NCBI GenBank assembly: GCA_012799165.1
Contig: JAAZLU010000138.1
Location: forward strand, 1 to 5,186
Source of the DNA: Clostridiales bacterium
GTDB taxonomy: Bacteria; Bacillota; Clostridia; Peptostreptococcales; Anaerovoracaceae
Direction of reading: 5' to 3'
DNA: 5,186 nucleotides
Position 1 is the first letter of the stretch; each line of letters opens with the position of its first letter. Position numbers and translations under genes: made by a program. The notes below the pieces were generated by a model that made no database searches, had not been told where the DNA came from, and saw only the letters and a program-made list of their open reading frames with translations. This document shows positions 4,901 to 5,186 of the stretch, in pieces.

Positions 4901-5186
4901 ATGAACGAAGAACAGAGAATGCAAAGCTTCGACGAATACAATAAAAATACCCACCGCATAGGGCGCATCTCGTGCATAATAACTTTAATTCTGCTCTTGA
5001 GCGCACCCTTTGTTATAGGCCTCTACCTGGGTGCCATGCCGGATTTTAAAGCCTGCCTGCGAGGTTTTCTTGCGATAGGCACAGTATATCTGGTAAGCTG
5101 CATCGCCGAATATCTGGTATATGTTCCGATGCTGGGCGCGGGGGGAAGCTACCTCGGCTTCATCACCGGCAATCTTTTAAACATGA
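4901..5186 (+). CDS. membrane protein paired with the DUF5058-like gene, 3' end outside window
   Basis: An ATG at 4901, preceded by AGGAGG (4890-4895) with 5 bases between, opens a frame that stays open to the window end (95 complete codons). The first 20 residues are polar and charged. Hydrophobic helices follow at about 22-46 and 53-75. Then comes a glycine-rich segment, GAGGSYLGFITGNLLNM (79-95), that looks like a conserved re-entrant or helix-break motif of a transporter or channel. I do not recognise a named family. The ribosome site overlaps the TAG of the upstream gene, so the two membrane proteins are probably made in a fixed ratio and may form one complex. Substrate and total length cannot be seen. 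Confidence 0.8.
   Translation, partial: MNEEQRMQSFDEYNKNTHRIGRISCIITLILLLSAPFVIGLYLGAMPDFKACLRGFLAIGTVYLVSCIAEYLVYVPMLGAGGSYLGFITGNLLNM

Noticed and set aside
4358..4954. 198-residue minus-strand frame
   Set aside because: It lies antisense to the membrane operon, has no ribosome site and no family-like sequence; it is a shadow of the real genes.
1..5186. CRISPR, IS element, phage, defence or toxin-antitoxin content
   Set aside because: No repeat array, transposase, terminal inverted repeats, integrase or recognisable defence motif was seen on either strand.

Overview
The window looks like a chromosomal housekeeping stretch from a Clostridia-type Firmicute of moderate GC. The signs are strong AGGAGG ribosome sites, a SAM-I (S-box) riboswitch with an intrinsic-terminator expression platform in front of metK, a zinc-ribbon bL31 and a membrane protein resembling the DUF5058 family. 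I cannot name the genus. There is no mobile element, CRISPR array, tRNA or rRNA. I found no new multi-gene system. The less ordinary content is regulatory architecture and a few little-described proteins.

Most of the window is read on the minus strand, from high to low coordinates. From a divergent promoter region (about 3952-4102) the minus strand carries prmC (release-factor glutamine methyltransferase), then rpmE (bL31) with its own promoter, a leader hairpin and a terminator. Next come an unrecognised 397-residue protein and an M29-family aminopeptidase, tightly coupled with a 9-base gap. Last is metK (SAM synthetase), of which only the first 17 codons lie in the window. Between the peptidase and metK sits a complete SAM-sensing leader: promoter, aptamer, antiterminator/terminator, a second hairpin and the ribosome site.

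On the plus strand, from the same divergent region, a two-gene membrane operon starts: a six-to-seven-helix DUF5058-like protein and a second membrane protein that runs off the end. The gene junction again has a 9-base gap with the ribosome site overlapping the stop codon (TAGGAGG), the same design as in the peptidase operon. This suggests the pair is made together and may act as one membrane unit.

The points most worth a second look are the prmC 5' end, where the best ATG and ribosome site lie in frame with the gene but are cut off by a TAA; extra long-range complementarity and a second hairpin in the metK leader; the uncharacterised protein coupled to the peptidase; and the paired membrane proteins.
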